A stretch of DNA of 64,000 bases from Curvibacter sp. PD_MW3 (GCA_002633085.1 NSIV01000012.1:1-64000); one strand, 5' to 3'. Positions 10,257 through 24,367 are shown, numbered from the stretch's first letter. The notes: generated by a model not told the origin, from the letters alone. Made by a program: numbers and translations.

Positions 10257-11048
10257 TCAAACAGGCGCGTAGGGGCCGGTGCCCCCCGGCCAAACTGTAA
10301 GGACTTCATACCCTGAGGGTGTAACAGCTACCATATGCTCGAACTGGGCGGACAGAGACCTGTCCTTGGTCACAACCGTCCATCCATCGGCAAGTTGTTT
10401 GGTTTCCCGTCTACCTGCGTTCAGCATAGGTTCGATGGTGAAAACCATCCCGGGCTCAAGTTTGAGCCCTTGCCCGCGCTGCCCATAGTGCAGCACTTGC
10501 GGTTCATCGTGGTAGATCTGGCCAATGCCATGCCCGCCGTATTCACGCACCACGCTGAAATTCGCTGCATGAGCTACCGACTGAATGGCATGGCCAATGT
10601 CGCCCAATGTCGCGCCCGGCTTGACCTGTTGAATGCCAGCACACAAAGCCTCGTACGTTGTCTCTACCAAGCGTCGCGCCAAAACATTGGGGGCTCCGAC
10701 GAAGTACATACGACTGGTATCACCAAACCATCCATCCTTGTTGACTGCAACATCGATGTTGACGATGTCACCCATCTTCAGAATTTTGTCGGGCGACGGG
10801 ATGCCATGACAAACCACCTGATTGACAGAGGTTAGGATTGTCTTGGGATACCCTTGGTACCCCAAGTTGGCGGGAATGGCACCCTGAGTGTTCACGATGT
10901 AGTCGTGACAGATGCGGTCCAGCGTCTCCGTGCTCACCCCTGGTACTACGTGGGTCTCGATCATGCCTAGAACCTCTGCGGCAAGCCTTGCAGCACGGCG
11001 AGCCATCACGAGTTCCTCTGCGGAACGGATAGGAACGTCGTGCGCCAT
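10257..11048 (-). CDS. map: type I methionine aminopeptidase
   Basis: Metal ligands in context (NIDVAVNKDGWFGDTSRMYFVG, REYGGHGIGQIYHDEPQVLHYG, EPGMVFTIEPML). Confidence 0.9.
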   Translation of the reverse strand: MAHDVPIRSAEELVMARRAARLAAEVLGMIETHVVPGVSTETLDRICHDYIVNTQGAIPANLGYQGYPKTILTSVNQVVCHGIPSPDKILKMGDIVNIDVAVNKDGWFGDTSRMYFVGAPNVLARRLVETTYEALCAGIQQVKPGATLGDIGHAIQSVAHAANFSVVREYGGHGIGQIYHDEPQVLHYGQRGQGLKLEPGMVFTIEPMLNAGRRETKQLADGWTVVTKDRSLSAQFEHMVAVTPSGYEVLTVWPGGTGPYAPV

Positions 11049-11302
11049 CAGTGCTTCTTCGGTGAAGATGTGCCAGGTTTGACAAGTTGATTGGTCGCCG
11101 CCCCCACGATGTCCAGTCCCCCGGAGAGTTCTGCCTGTATCAACAGTTGGCAGATTTCCCGGTAGTCCAGGTCCGGGTGCATTTCGGTCAGCATGCCGAC
11201 TCGCATCCAGTGCTCTGCCTGCGCATTGATGGAGCGGCTAAGCGCATTCCCTGCGACGCGAAGGTTCTCATGCATTTGTTCTGAAATTTTGACGATACCC
11301 AT
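11048..11302 (-). CDS. ParD-like family protein (antitoxin-like)
   Basis: GIVKISEQMHENLRVAGNALSRSINAQAEHWMRVGMLTEMHPDLDYREICQLLI; TGATG overlap with map. Confidence 0.7.
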   Translation of the reverse strand: MGIVKISEQMHENLRVAGNALSRSINAQAEHWMRVGMLTEMHPDLDYREICQLLIQAELSGGLDIVGAATNQLVKPGTSSPKKH

Positions 11303-11313
11303 AATCACCATCT

Positions 11314-11332
11314 ATACGAAATATATTCGTAT
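11314..11332. promoter_or_regulatory. candidate autoregulatory operator upstream of the ParD-like gene
   Basis: Perfect inverted repeat ATACGAA-ATATA-TTCGTAT, with a further ATACG...GTAT just upstream. Confidence 0.5.
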
Positions 11333-11571
11333 CATATACGTTCTGTATGGTTACGCGTTTTCGAATGCCGTGCCCAACATGGCTCTTTCTATCGCACATA
11401 TCGGTGAGTGAGAGCTATGTTCGAGCGCTTCTGAATGTCCGTTTTAGGGCACTGAAATTGATCCAACGGAATGCCGCTTTGGGTCGATTTGCGTCATTGA
11501 TCGAGCAGTTGAGTCTGCAACTCGAGACGGTTTTTTCTTGTCGAACGTACCGTCCGCGCACGCCCCTCGCG

Positions 11572-11796
11572 TCACGCGTCAAACACGCGCGATTCACCGG
11601 TCTTGCGGAAGACGACCTCGCCGCTGGGGATATGGACCACTCGAATTTCGCCGCCGGGTGGCGAGGTCAGGCTCTTGGCGGCCAGGGCGACGGCCAGTTC
11701 GCGGTTGGCCAGTGTCGCACCGCTGCGGATGCCGCCGCGCAGCAGCGTGGAGACGATGGGCTGAGAGCTTTCGATCTTGTAGGCCGACGTGTTCAT
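11572..11796 (-). CDS. hypothetical protein, 74 aa
   Basis: ORF MNTSAYKIESSQPIVSTLLRGG...; GGGAGAAG ribosome-binding site upstream of ATG. Confidence 0.5.
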   Translation of the reverse strand: MNTSAYKIESSQPIVSTLLRGGIRSGATLANRELAVALAAKSLTSPPGGEIRVVHIPSGEVVFRKTGESRVFDA

Positions 11797-11966
11797 GATC
11801 TTCTCCCTGGGAAACCCACTGTTGAGGAGAATAGTCTGCACGCCAAGTTTTACAAGCGTGTGGCAGCCATGCAAAAAAATGTATCGATCTGCTCACAATG
11901 TTGCACGGCGTATATGACGCGCCACATGAATGAGCGGGGTGCGCCAACCCATCAGGAGAAAAGCCG

Positions 11967-12171
11967 ATGTACGTGGTGATATTTCGTGCCCGGGTGAGGG
12001 CGCTGGATGACGAGTATTCGCGGGTGGCCGCGCGCATGCGCGAGCTGGCGCTGTCCTACTGGCCGAGTGAGGAGGCCATCCGGGCCTGGAAGTCGCACCC
12101 TGAGCATGTGCTGGCCCAGCAGGCCGGCCGCGAACGCTGGTATGCGTCTTATTCCGTGGAGGTGGCGCAGA

Positions 12172-12200
<29 letters not shown>
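11967..12200 (+). CDS. antibiotic biosynthesis monooxygenase (ABM) family protein
   Basis: MYVVIFRARVRALDDEYSRVAARMRELAL...FKSHPEHVLAQQAGRERWYASYSVEVAQITREY-type sequence typical of the fold. Confidence 0.75.
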
Positions 12201-14736
<2,536 letters not shown>

Positions 14737-14754
14737 GGTGTGGTTGGAGCTGTG

Positions 14755-15951
14755 TCAGGGGGCCAGTTTCTGCACCCGTTGGCCATCCTGCAGCGAACTG
14801 GGCGGGAAGAGAACGACCTCGGTGCCAGGGGTCAGGTCGCTCTTGATCCAGGCCTCGCTGCCGTTGCGCGCGAGTACCTCCACCTCATGCTGGCGGGCAC
14901 GTCCGCCATCCATCGCGTAGAGGGCAGCCCGGGCGCCGGCGGGGAAGAGGGCGCTGACTGGAACCTTGAGCGCGTCCGCCACGGTCTGCACCACGATGCG
15001 CACGTCGGCCTTGAAGCCGTCACCCAGAGCACTCCACTGCTCGGGTGGCGAGGTGATGTCGAGTACCACGTTGACGCGCTGTTCTTCCACGCCCAGGGCC
15101 GAGACTTTGGTGTAGGCGGCAGGCTCCACCAAACGTACACGCGCCTGCAGCAACTGCGGGCCACCCCAGTTGGCCAGCGTGGCCGGGGTGCCGGGGCGCA
15201 CCTGGGCCGCGTCTTCGGTCAGCAGGTCCACCACCACTTCCAGATTGGCGGGGTCGCCCAGTTCCAGCAGGGGTGAACCGGCCTGCACCAGGCCTTCGCT
15301 TTCCTGGGTGAGCTTGAGCACCTTGCCGGCGATCGGTGACTTGATGGCCCAGGAGCGTTGTGTGGTGCTGCCCTGGCCGAAGGTGCGGATGGCGATGCGC
15401 GCCTGTTCCAGTTCGTGTTGAGCGGCATGTTCTTCCAGGTGGGTGCTGTCCAGTTCCTTCTGGCGCAGGCGCACGGTGAGTCGGCCACTCTCGTTTTGCG
15501 TCGGTGAGACGAAGCCCTGTTGCGCCAGCATCTCGCTGCGCTTGAGGTCGGCGATGGCTTGGTCCAGCGAGGCCTTGGCACGTTCCACGTTGGCCGTGGC
15601 ACGGCGCACTGCGGCCTCCAGCGCACCAATGCGCTGATCCTGTTCCTGGCGTGTGCGTTCATCCAGCAGGCCGGGCATCACCGGCCACAGGGTCGCCAGC
15701 ACCGCATCGCGTTCCACCGCATCGCCCTGCTTGAGGGTGACGCGCTGCACGCGGCCCGTCAGCGGCGTGGAGACCACGTAGCGCTCGCGCAGGCGGGTCT
15801 TGCCGTCTTCCTGCACGCTGCGCTCGAACTTGCCACGGCTGATGGTGCCCACCTCGACTTCCGTCGGGCGGGGCCAGAACGCCCAGACCAGCAGCAACAC
15901 GGCCAGCGTCACGCCACCGGCCATCCATAGCTTCTTTTTTGTGATCATCAT
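14755..15951 (-). CDS. HlyD family efflux adaptor
   Basis: N-terminal TM, TPLTGRVQRVTLKQGDAVERDAVLATL, coiled coil, barrel domain. Confidence 0.85.
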   Translation of the reverse strand: MMITKKKLWMAGGVTLAVLLLVWAFWPRPTEVEVGTISRGKFERSVQEDGKTRLRERYVVSTPLTGRVQRVTLKQGDAVERDAVLATLWPVMPGLLDERTRQEQDQRIGALEAAVRRATANVERAKASLDQAIADLKRSEMLAQQGFVSPTQNESGRLTVRLRQKELDSTHLEEHAAQHELEQARIAIRTFGQGSTTQRSWAIKSPIAGKVLKLTQESEGLVQAGSPLLELGDPANLEVVVDLLTEDAAQVRPGTPATLANWGGPQLLQARVRLVEPAAYTKVSALGVEEQRVNVVLDITSPPEQWSALGDGFKADVRIVVQTVADALKVPVSALFPAGARAALYAMDGGRARQHEVEVLARNGSEAWIKSDLTPGTEVVLFPPSSLQDGQRVQKLAP

Positions 15952-15972
15952 CTGTCTCTGCCTTGAAGATTT

Positions 15973-18336
15973 CTATTCTCGTGTTTTCAGTACGCCCACC
16001 AAATCCAACTGGTCAATGCGCCGACGCACGATCAGCGCACTGGCCAGGCCCGCCGCCACCACCGTGACCGCGGCGTAGGCGTAGGTGGAGGCATGGATCA
16101 CAAGCGGGAAAAAGAACTCGTCGGTTTTGATCAACTGCACAATGCCGGCGGCCAGCCAGTAACCGGCGGTGAGACCGAGCGGGATGGCCAGCAAAATCTC
16201 CAGCGCCAGCTCGCCCAGCAAGAAGGCCGACACCTCGCCGCGCGTGAAACCCAGCACGCGCAGGCTGGCCAGTTCCCAGGCGCGCTCGGCCAAGGCGATG
16301 CGGGCATGGTTGTAGACCACGCCCACCGCGATGATGCTGGCGAACACGGTGAGGATGCCGCTGAAAACCAGCACGTTGCGGGCGGTGATCTCCTCGATGT
16401 TGCGCAGCATCACCCCCTTGCTGAAGGCAGCCACCACGCGCGGCAGGCTCTTCAGGCGCTCCAGCAATGCGGCCTCATGGCCGGGCTCCACCAGCAGCGC
16501 GGCGCTGTTCACCAGGTCACCTTCCTGCAGCAGGTGGTTGAGGCTGCGGCGTTCGATGTAGGCGCCCATGCCCATCATCTCCTGCACCGTGCCCGTCACT
16601 GGCAGCTCCAGCACCTGGCGCCGGCCTTCGAGCAGTTCCACGCGCACGGTCTGGCCGGGCCGGATGTGCAGCTTCTCGGCCAGGCGGTCGGTGAGCAGCA
16701 GGCCATCGGGCGGCGGCGTATGGGTGCGCAGTTCCGTGTCCACGATGCGCTGCAACTCGGGCTGCGCGCTGCGGCCCTGCACGCTGCCGCGCCAGTGGTG
16801 CTGGCCATGCACCAGCCGGGCGCTGACGCTGCGCACACCTTCCACTGCGGTGACATGCGGCAGGCGGGCCATCTCGTAGGTGACGCGGGCCGGTGTCGCT
16901 TCCACCAGGCTGACGATGACGTCACCGCGCAGCACGAGGCGGAACTGCGTGTGCAGCAGCATGTCCATGGTGTCGCGCCAGAAGGTGCCGCTGATGACGA
17001 TGGCCATGGAGGCAGCGATGCCGGCAATGGTGAGCAGCGTGCGCAGCGGGCGGCGCTGCATGGTGCGCATCACCATGCGGGCGGCAGGGCTGAACCAGTC
17101 GCGCAGGCCCCAGGCTTCGATGAAGGTCGGGCGGTAGCGGCCTGGCGCCGGCGGGCGCATGGCCTCGGCCGGTGCCAGATGGACGGTGGCCGATATCGCT
17201 TGCCAGGTGGCGCCCAGGGCCGCAAGCAGCGTGAGCCCGGCTGCGGCCAGCACAAGATCGACGCGGACCCGGTAGCGCATCTCGGGGAAGCGGAAGACGT
17301 CGGCATACAGGCCCATGAATCCGTGGCCCAGCCAGGCGCCCAAGCCCAGCCCCAGCAGCATGCCGAGCGTGACGATGAGCAGCACCAGCTTGAGGTAGTG
17401 CAGGGCAATGCTCCAGTTGTCGTAGCCCAGTGCCTTGAGCGCGGCAATCTGCTCGCGCTGGGTGGCGATCTGGCGGCTCAGCACCACGTTGAGCAGAAAG
17501 GCGGCCACCGCCAGGAAGATGCTGGGCAGCACGGTGCCGAAGACGCGCTGCTCCTTGATCTCGGAGCTCAGCAGCTTGTCGGACATCTGCTCATCGCGGC
17601 CGTAGGCCCGGGCGCCGCCATAGGGCGCGAGCAGCTGGTCCAGCGCATCGATCACTTGGCCCTCGCTCGCGCCGGGCGCCAGGCGCACGGCCACCTGGTT
17701 GAAGGCGCCTTCCATGTTGTAGGCCGCGGCCAGGGCCTTGCGGTCCATCCAGAACACGCCGAAGCCGCGCAGATCGGGCGAGCCGCCCATGCCAGCGAAG
17801 ACGAATTCGGGTGATAGCGCGATGCCGACGATCTGCAGTTCCTCGCGCTTGCCATTGACCAGCGCCCGGATCTTGTCGCCCGGCTTGAGTTGCCGCGCGA
17901 TGGCAAAGCCCTCCGATACCAGCACCTCCAGCGTGCGGTCGCGCCGCGCTGTGATCATGCGGCCTTCGCGCAGGTGCAGGCGGTTGAGCTGCGGCGACCG
18001 TTGCGGGTCGATGCCGATGAGGCGGCCGATGACGGGGTCGGACACGTTGGGGATGTCCACCTGCACGACTTCGCTGACCGAGGTCTCCACATGCGCTGCG
18101 CCAGGCAGGGCGGCAAGCTGACGCTCCAGCGCCAGCGGCGCGCGCTTGAGCGAGGCAAAGACATCGGCAAAGCGCGACTCGGTGTAATAGACCTCGCGCG
18201 ACCAGGATAGCCCGTCGTAGGCGCTGAAGGTGGCAATGAAACCAGCCACGCCGCTGGCCACCACCAGCGCGATGGTGATGGCCTGGCTCCACATCAGGCG
18301 CAGGTCGCGCAGCAGCTTGCGGTCCAGGGCTTTCAT
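15973..18336 (-). CDS. FtsX-like ABC transporter permease
   Basis: 787 aa, two FtsX domains; [35 protein letters not shown]. Confidence 0.88.
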   Translation of the reverse strand: MKALDRKLLRDLRLMWSQAITIALVVASGVAGFIATFSAYDGLSWSREVYYTESRFADVFASLKRAPLALERQLAALPGAAHVETSVSEVVQVDIPNVSDPVIGRLIGIDPQRSPQLNRLHLREGRMITARRDRTLEVLVSEGFAIARQLKPGDKIRALVNGKREELQIVGIALSPEFVFAGMGGSPDLRGFGVFWMDRKALAAAYNMEGAFNQVAVRLAPGASEGQVIDALDQLLAPYGGARAYGRDEQMSDKLLSSEIKEQRVFGTVLPSIFLAVAAFLLNVVLSRQIATQREQIAALKALGYDNWSIALHYLKLVLLIVTLGMLLGLGLGAWLGHGFMGLYADVFRFPEMRYRVRVDLVLAAAGLTLLAALGATWQAISATVHLAPAEAMRPPAPGRYRPTFIEAWGLRDWFSPAARMVMRTMQRRPLRTLLTIAGIAASMAIVISGTFWRDTMDMLLHTQFRLVLRGDVIVSLVEATPARVTYEMARLPHVTAVEGVRSVSARLVHGQHHWRGSVQGRSAQPELQRIVDTELRTHTPPPDGLLLTDRLAEKLHIRPGQTVRVELLEGRRQVLELPVTGTVQEMMGMGAYIERRSLNHLLQEGDLVNSAALLVEPGHEAALLERLKSLPRVVAAFSKGVMLRNIEEITARNVLVFSGILTVFASIIAVGVVYNHARIALAERAWELASLRVLGFTRGEVSAFLLGELALEILLAIPLGLTAGYWLAAGIVQLIKTDEFFFPLVIHASTYAYAAVTVVAAGLASALIVRRRIDQLDLVGVLKTRE

Positions 18337-18357
18337 GGTTTGTGGCTTGATGCCTCG

Positions 18358-19098
18358 CTACCAGGACAGTTCGGACGGGCTGATCTTGTGCGTGTTGACG
18401 TCCACGCTCTGGATGCGCCCGCCGCCCAGGTGCAGTACGCGGTCGGCCATGCCGGCGATGGCTGCGTTGTGCGTGATCACGATGGCGGTGGTGCCGAGCT
18501 CGCGGTTGATGCGCTCGATGACTTCGAGCACCAGCTTGCCGGTCACGTAGTCGAGCGCGCCGGTGGGCTCGTCGCACAGCAGCACTTCGGGCCGCTTGAC
18601 GATGGCACGCGCAATCGCCACGCGCTGTTGTTCGCCGCCGGAGAGTTGCGAGGGGAAGTGGTCCATGCGCTCTTCCAGGCCCACTAGGCGCAGCGCTTCG
18701 CTGGCCGGCATCGGATCGTGTGAGATATCGGTGACCAGCTCCACGTTCTCACGCACCGTCAGGCTGGGGATCAGGTTGTAGAACTGGAAAACGAAGCCGA
18801 CGTGTTCGCGCCGGTAGCGGGTAAGGTCGGCATCGCTGGCGCCAGTGAGTTCATGCTCGGCAAAGCGTGCGCTGCCGCTGCTCGGGCGGTCCAGGCCACC
18901 CAGGATGTTGAGCAAGGTGGATTTGCCGCTGCCCGAGGGACCGAGCAGCACGATGAATTCGCCTCGGTAGATGGTGAGGTTGACGTCCTGCAGCGCACGC
19001 ACCTGGACCTCACCCATCTGGTAGGTCTTGCTCAAGTCCTTGGCGATGAAAACCGCCGCAGCTGAATTGGGTTCAGCGTCTTCCCTGATGGCGTTCAT
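18358..19098 (-). CDS. ABC transporter ATP-binding protein (LolD/MacB-like)
   Basis: [41 protein letters not shown]. Confidence 0.88.
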   Translation of the reverse strand: MNAIREDAEPNSAAAVFIAKDLSKTYQMGEVQVRALQDVNLTIYRGEFIVLLGPSGSGKSTLLNILGGLDRPSSGSARFAEHELTGASDADLTRYRREHVGFVFQFYNLIPSLTVRENVELVTDISHDPMPASEALRLVGLEERMDHFPSQLSGGEQQRVAIARAIVKRPEVLLCDEPTGALDYVTGKLVLEVIERINRELGTTAIVITHNAAIAGMADRVLHLGGGRIQSVDVNTHKISPSELSW

Positions 19099-19151
19099 GT
19101 CCTGCTGGGCATTGTTATTGTGGCAATGCAGCATGATATTCTCGTTCGACC

Positions 19152-20090
19152 ATGACCGACATCCTGACCGTGACCATGAACCCTTGCGTCGATGTCTCGA
19201 CATCGACTGCCAGGGTGGAGCCCGAGCACAAGCTGCGCTGCGAAGCGCCGCGGCGCGAACCGGGTGGCGGTGGCATCAATGTGGCGCGTGTCGTGCAGCG
19301 GCTGGGGGGCTCCTGTGCCGCCTTGTTTCCAGTTGGCGGCAGCAGTGGCGCCCAGTTGCTGCGCCTGCTGGCCGCCGAGCAGGTGCCCGCAGTGCCCGTT
19401 CCGATTGCCGGCGATACGCGTGAAAGTCTGCATGTCCGTGATCGATCTGTTGCCGAGGACTACCGTTTTGTCATGCCCGGGCCTGAATTGGCAGCATCGG
19501 AATGGCAAGCCTGTCTGCAGCGCCTGACGAACTTGGCCGAGGCGCCACGCTACCTGGTACTCAGCGGCAGTCTGCCGCCCGGCGTGCCGGTTGATTTTTA
19601 TGCGCAGTTGGTACGGCTGATGCGTGAGCGCGGTAGCCGTCTGGTCCTCGACGCTTCCGGGCCAGCCTTGGCGGCTGCGCTGAAGGCAGGGGTCTACCTT
19701 GTGAAACCCAGCCTGCGCGAGTTGCGCGAACTCTCTGGCCAAGTCTTGGAGAGTGAAGTGCAATGGCGCGGGGCAGCACAACAACTGGTTGAGACGGGCC
19801 AGGCTGAGGTGGTGGTGCTGTCACTGGGCGCCCAGGGGGCTTTGATGGTGTCGCAACAGGAAACGGTGTTTGCTCCAGCCCTGTCAGTGCCCGTGTCGAC
19901 GACCGTGGGGGCGGGCGACAGCTTCGTGGGCGGCATGATCCATGCAATGGCCGCTGGCGCTTCGTTGCGTGATGCGTTTGGCCGTGGCGTGGCGGCGGCT
20001 TCGGCGGCCTTGCTCGGTTCGGGGACCGGTCTCTGCCAAGCGGTTGATGTCGATCGACTGCACCGCGAGGTGATCTTGCAGGTTTGCTGA
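19152..20090 (+). CDS. pfkB: PfkB-type 6-phosphofructokinase
   Basis: [18 protein letters not shown] and C-terminal [12 protein letters not shown]; close in style to E. coli PfkB. Confidence 0.82.
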   Translation: MTDILTVTMNPCVDVSTSTARVEPEHKLRCEAPRREPGGGGINVARVVQRLGGSCAALFPVGGSSGAQLLRLLAAEQVPAVPVPIAGDTRESLHVRDRSVAEDYRFVMPGPELAASEWQACLQRLTNLAEAPRYLVLSGSLPPGVPVDFYAQLVRLMRERGSRLVLDASGPALAAALKAGVYLVKPSLRELRELSGQVLESEVQWRGAAQQLVETGQAEVVVLSLGAQGALMVSQQETVFAPALSVPVSTTVGAGDSFVGGMIHAMAAGASLRDAFGRGVAAASAALLGSGTGLCQAVDVDRLHREVILQVC

Positions 20091-20200
20091 GCGCGCCGTT
20101 GCTTGGGCGCGAGTTGTAACAAACCCACTTTCTGGGTATTGAATAAAATATAAGCTGTTTTCGATATTATTTTCCGTGTCTGCCTCCTGGCGGTCCAGGA

Positions 20201-21517
20201 GTGCAAGCGCGTATGCAAGAGAACCAGTCCGAATTAATCGATGTCAGTCAGCTGCGAATAGGCATGTTCGTAGAGCTGGACATCGAGTGGATGGCGCACC
20301 CTTTCCTCAAGGGTAATTTCAAGATTTCTTCGGAGAAACAGATCGAGGCCATCTGCAGTCTCGGCCTGGAGCAGATCCGCTATGTGCCGGCACGCAGTGC
20401 GCCAGCCGTGGCCAAAATGCTGGAGGTCACGCCGTCCAAATACCCGACCTTGAGTCCGGAAGACTTGCTGGCGTTGGAGGCGTCCAGGGCGGAGGCTTTG
20501 CGCCAGCGCAAGCTGCGTATCGAGGCGATTGCCAATCAGCAGCGTAGCCTGCTCGCCTGTGAGCGACGTTTTGCCGATGCGGTGCGGCACTACCGGTATG
20601 CGGCGGAGCAGGTCGTGGCACAGCCCAAGGCTGTGGCCGAAAAATGCCATGGCCTCATTCACAACTTTGTCTCGGATATGCTCTGCAATGGTGATACGGC
20701 CATTCGCCTGCTTTCCGAAGGAATGGGCGACCGCATCGCAATGCATCCGGTCAACGTCACCATCCTGTCCTTGCTGCTCGGCAAGGCGATGGGGCTACAG
20801 CAAAAGGACATGATCGACCTTGGGATGGCGGCCTTTTTGCATGACATCGGCAAATTGGAGTTGCCGGAGCGCGTTCGATTTTTCGATGAGAGTTTCTCCA
20901 CCGTCGAATACAAGCTGTACCAGGAGCACGTGGCCGAAGGGGTTCAGTTGGCCAAGCGCATGGAGCTTTCCCCGGCGGTGCTGCTCGCCATAGCGCAACA
21001 TCACGAAATGGTGGATGGCAGTGGCTTTCCGTCGCATTGCAAAGGTGAAAGCCAGCCCTTGTCGTCCAAGATCATGGCACTGGTCAACCGCTACGATGAC
21101 CTGTGCAATCCCGGGCGGCTCGGTTCGGTTGCCATGACACCGCACGAGGCCTTGTCATTCATTTTTGCGCAGTTGAAGAGCCGCTATGACAGCATGGTGC
21201 TCAGTGCGTTCATCCGCATGATGGGGGTCTATCCACCGGGCTCGATCATCCAACTGGTGGATGGTCGTTATGCGATGGTGGTGTCGGTAAATTCTTCGCG
21301 TCCACTCAAACCCCGAGTGTTGATCCATGACCCCGCAGTCGCCCGCCAAGAGGCCCTGATCCTGGATCTGGAGCAGGCGCCTGAGATCGGTATCCGGCGC
21401 AGCCTGAAGCCCGGCAACCTGCCGTCCGAGGCGCTGGACTACCTGATGCCGCGCCAGCGTATCTGCTACTTCTTCGAACAGGCCGGGGTTCTTGCGGATC
21501 CGCAACAGCCGATCTGA
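20201..21517 (+). CDS. HD-GYP domain protein (putative c-di-GMP phosphodiesterase) with N-terminal DUF3391-like domain
   Basis: FLHDIGKLELPERV, HHEMVDGSGFPSH, NRYDDLCNP. Confidence 0.85.
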   Translation: MQARMQENQSELIDVSQLRIGMFVELDIEWMAHPFLKGNFKISSEKQIEAICSLGLEQIRYVPARSAPAVAKMLEVTPSKYPTLSPEDLLALEASRAEALRQRKLRIEAIANQQRSLLACERRFADAVRHYRYAAEQVVAQPKAVAEKCHGLIHNFVSDMLCNGDTAIRLLSEGMGDRIAMHPVNVTILSLLLGKAMGLQQKDMIDLGMAAFLHDIGKLELPERVRFFDESFSTVEYKLYQEHVAEGVQLAKRMELSPAVLLAIAQHHEMVDGSGFPSHCKGESQPLSSKIMALVNRYDDLCNPGRLGSVAMTPHEALSFIFAQLKSRYDSMVLSAFIRMMGVYPPGSIIQLVDGRYAMVVSVNSSRPLKPRVLIHDPAVARQEALILDLEQAPEIGIRRSLKPGNLPSEALDYLMPRQRICYFFEQAGVLADPQQPI

Positions 21518-21556
21518 TGACGATACCCGCGCCAGCCGGCGCGGGTAAGAACTGCA

Positions 21557-22804
21557 TCAGATGACGCGCGCGGCTTTCAGATCAGCGATCTGCTCGGCGC
21601 TGTAACCCATTTGCGCCATCACTTCAGTGGTGTGCTCGCCCAGCAAGGGAGAGCGGGTCACTTCGGTGGGGCTGTCTGACAGCTTGATGGGATTGCCCAC
21701 AGACAGGTATTTGCCGCGTACTGGATGGTCCACCTCCACGATGGTGCCGGTCTCGCGCAGCGACTGGTCCTCGGCGATTTCCTTCATCGACAGGATGGGG
21801 CCGCAGGGGATATCGAATTCGTTGAGGATGTCCATGGCCTCGAACTTGGTCTTGGTCTTGGTCCATTCCTCGATGCGGTCGAAGATCATTTTCTGGTGCG
21901 GCAGGCGTGCCTCGGGTGTGGCGAAGTGCGGGTTGGTGATCCAGTCCTCTTCGCCGATGATCTTGCAGATGGCGCCCCATACGGCGGCCTGCGTGATGAA
22001 GTAGATGTAGGCGTTGGGGTCCTTCTGCCAGCCCTTGCACTTGAGCACGGCACCCGGCTGGCCACCACCGGAGGCGTTGCCCGCGCGCGGCACGGCCTCA
22101 CCGAACTCGATTTCAGGGTACTGCGGGTACTCCTTGAGCACGTGGGTGCGTTCCAGGCGCTGCTGGTCGCGCAGCTTGACGCGGCACAGGTTGAGCACGG
22201 AGTCCTGCATGGCGGCCAACACCTTCTGGCCGCGACCGGTCTTCTCGCGCTGGAACAAGGCGGTCACGATGCCCAGAGCCAGGTGCAGGCCGGTGCCGCT
22301 GTCACCGATCTGCGCGCCGGTCACCATGGGCACGCCGTCCGGGTCACCGGTGGTGGAGGCGGCGCCGCCCGTGCACTGGGCCACGTTCTCGTACACCTTG
22401 CAGTCCACGTAGGGGCCGGGGCCGAAGCCCTTGACCGAGGCCAGGATGATGCGCGGATTGATCTCCTGGATCTTCTCCCACGGAAACCCCATGCGATCCA
22501 GCGCGCCGGGGGCGAAGTTTTCCACCATCACGTCGCATTGCTTGATCAGGTTGACCAGCACTTCCTTGCCTTTGGGGTCCTTGGTGTTGAGCGTGATGGA
22601 GCGCTTGTTGTGGTTCAGCATGGTGAAGTACAAGCTGTCCGCGTCCGGAATGTCGCGCAACTGGCCGCGCGTGGCGTCGCCTTCACCTGCTTTTTCCACC
22701 TTGATCACGTCCGCGCCGAACCACGCCAGCAATTGCGTGCAGGTGGGCCCCGACTGCACATGCGTGAAGTCGAGAATCCGGACGCCGTCGAGTGCCTTGC
22801 TCAT
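21557..22804 (-). CDS. frc: formyl-CoA:oxalate CoA-transferase (paralog 1)
   Basis: [66 protein letters not shown], class III CoA-transferase. Confidence 0.9.
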   Translation of the reverse strand: MSKALDGVRILDFTHVQSGPTCTQLLAWFGADVIKVEKAGEGDATRGQLRDIPDADSLYFTMLNHNKRSITLNTKDPKGKEVLVNLIKQCDVMVENFAPGALDRMGFPWEKIQEINPRIILASVKGFGPGPYVDCKVYENVAQCTGGAASTTGDPDGVPMVTGAQIGDSGTGLHLALGIVTALFQREKTGRGQKVLAAMQDSVLNLCRVKLRDQQRLERTHVLKEYPQYPEIEFGEAVPRAGNASGGGQPGAVLKCKGWQKDPNAYIYFITQAAVWGAICKIIGEEDWITNPHFATPEARLPHQKMIFDRIEEWTKTKTKFEAMDILNEFDIPCGPILSMKEIAEDQSLRETGTIVEVDHPVRGKYLSVGNPIKLSDSPTEVTRSPLLGEHTTEVMAQMGYSAEQIADLKAARVI

Positions 22805-22844
22805 ACCAATCTCCTGATTTCAATGATAAAAATTTCTTATGAAT

Positions 22845-22859
22845 AGACCGGACGGGTCT
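22845..22859. promoter_or_regulatory. inverted repeat upstream of frc paralog 1
   Basis: AGACC-GGACG-GGTCT about 40 bp upstream of the start. Confidence 0.3.
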
Positions 22860-23007
22860 TGTATATGACTTGCATTTTATAGAGTTTGCCTGCGTCGAAG
22901 CATTGCTGTTTTTTATGCAGCTCAAGGTCGTGACTGATAGGTGCGCGCGGGCTGGCGTGACGGCTGCCAAGGTTGCGCGTGACCGTGTTCAGAAGAGCCC
23001 CGGCAGG

Positions 23008-23034
23008 AAAAAAAGCGGCGCCCTAGGGCGCCGC
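23008..23034 (-). terminator. intrinsic terminator of the oxc-frc2 transcript
   Basis: GCGGCGCCCTAGGGCGCCGC followed (minus strand) by a T-tract. Confidence 0.8.
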
Positions 23035-23059
23035 ATAGATCCTTCAGAGGAAGTGGAAC

Positions 23060-24340
23060 TCAGACCGCTTTTTTCGCATGCATGGCTGCGATCTGGTCCT
23101 TGCTGTAACCCAATTCGGCCAGCACCTCGTCGGTGTGCTCACCCAGCAGCGGGGAGGCCTTGATTTCGGGCTTGAGGTCGGAAAACTTGATCGGGCTGCC
23201 AATGGTCCAGTAGCTGCCACGCACCTTGTGCGGCACTTCCACGATGGAGCCGCTCTTGCGCAGCGACTCGTCGCGCAGCAGTTCCTTCATGGACAGCACC
23301 GGAGCGCAAGGAATGTCGAACTTGCGGAAGATGTCGACCGCTTCGAACTTGGTCTTGTCCTTGATGAAGTCCTCGATCGTGGCGAAGATGTCCATGATGT
23401 GCGGCTGGCGACCCTTGGGCGTGTTGTAGGCCGGATCGGTTTTCCACTCGGGTTTGCCCAGTGCGTCACAGATCGGCTCCCAGGCGTGGCCCTGCACCGT
23501 GAAATAGATGTAGGCATTGGGGTCGGTTTCCCAGCCCTTGCACTTCAGGATCCAGCCCGGTTGGCCGCCACCGCCGGCATTGCCGCCGCGCGGTGTTACC
23601 TTGTCCTTGAACGCATCCATCTCGTGCGGGTACTGGGGATACTCTTCCAGGTAGCCAACCTTCTCCAGGCGCTGCTGGTCGCGCATCTTGACGCGGCACA
23701 GGTTGAGCACGGCGTCCTGCATGGCCACAGCCACCTTCTGGCCCTTGCCGGTCTGCTGGCGGCCGATGATGGCCGTCAGGATACCGATGGCCAAGTGCAT
23801 GCCGGTGTTGGTGTCACCCAAGGCAGCAGCGGAGATGGTGGGCTGGGAGTTCTCGCCCTTCCACCAGCCGGTGGTGGAGGCGGCACCGCCAGCGCACTGC
23901 GCCACGTTTTCGTAGACCTTCAGGTCTTCGTAGTGGTGGCCTTCGCTGAAGCCCTTGACCGAAGCCAGGATCATCTTGGGGTTGAGCTTCTGGATGTACT
24001 CCCAGGTGAAGCCCATGCGGTCCAGTGCACCGGGGCCGAAGTTCTCGACCATGACGTCGGACGTCTTGATCAACTTCTCGAGCACTTCCTTGCCCTCGGC
24101 GGTCTTGGTGTCCAGGGTCAGACCGCGCTTGTTGCTGTTGAGCATGGTGAAGTACAGCGCATCGGCGTCGGGCATGTCGCGCAGCTGGCTGCGGGTGACG
24201 TCACCGGAGCCCGGACGCTCGACCTTGATCACATCAGCGCCGAACCAGGCCAGCAGCTGGGTACAGGCCGGGCCGGCTTGCACGTGCGTGAAGTCGATGA
24301 TCTTGATGCCGCTAAGCGGTTTGTTTCCAGACATGTTCAT
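23060..24340 (-). CDS. frc: formyl-CoA:oxalate CoA-transferase (paralog 2)
   Basis: [66 protein letters not shown]. Confidence 0.92.
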   Translation of the reverse strand: MNMSGNKPLSGIKIIDFTHVQAGPACTQLLAWFGADVIKVERPGSGDVTRSQLRDMPDADALYFTMLNSNKRGLTLDTKTAEGKEVLEKLIKTSDVMVENFGPGALDRMGFTWEYIQKLNPKMILASVKGFSEGHHYEDLKVYENVAQCAGGAASTTGWWKGENSQPTISAAALGDTNTGMHLAIGILTAIIGRQQTGKGQKVAVAMQDAVLNLCRVKMRDQQRLEKVGYLEEYPQYPHEMDAFKDKVTPRGGNAGGGGQPGWILKCKGWETDPNAYIYFTVQGHAWEPICDALGKPEWKTDPAYNTPKGRQPHIMDIFATIEDFIKDKTKFEAVDIFRKFDIPCAPVLSMKELLRDESLRKSGSIVEVPHKVRGSYWTIGSPIKFSDLKPEIKASPLLGEHTDEVLAELGYSKDQIAAMHAKKAV

Positions 24341-24367
24341 ATCTCCTTTTGGGTTGCTCTCGTTAAC

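Noticed and set aside
16093-17814. 573-aa plus-strand ORF opposite the FtsX permease
   Set aside because: His/Gln/Ala-rich shadow translation with no domain signature; the minus strand has an intact permease.
23015-23034. Perfect 20-bp palindrome GCGGCGCCCTAGGGCGCCGC
   Set aside because: Explained as the stem of an intrinsic terminator, since an A-tract on the plus strand gives the minus-strand T-tract.
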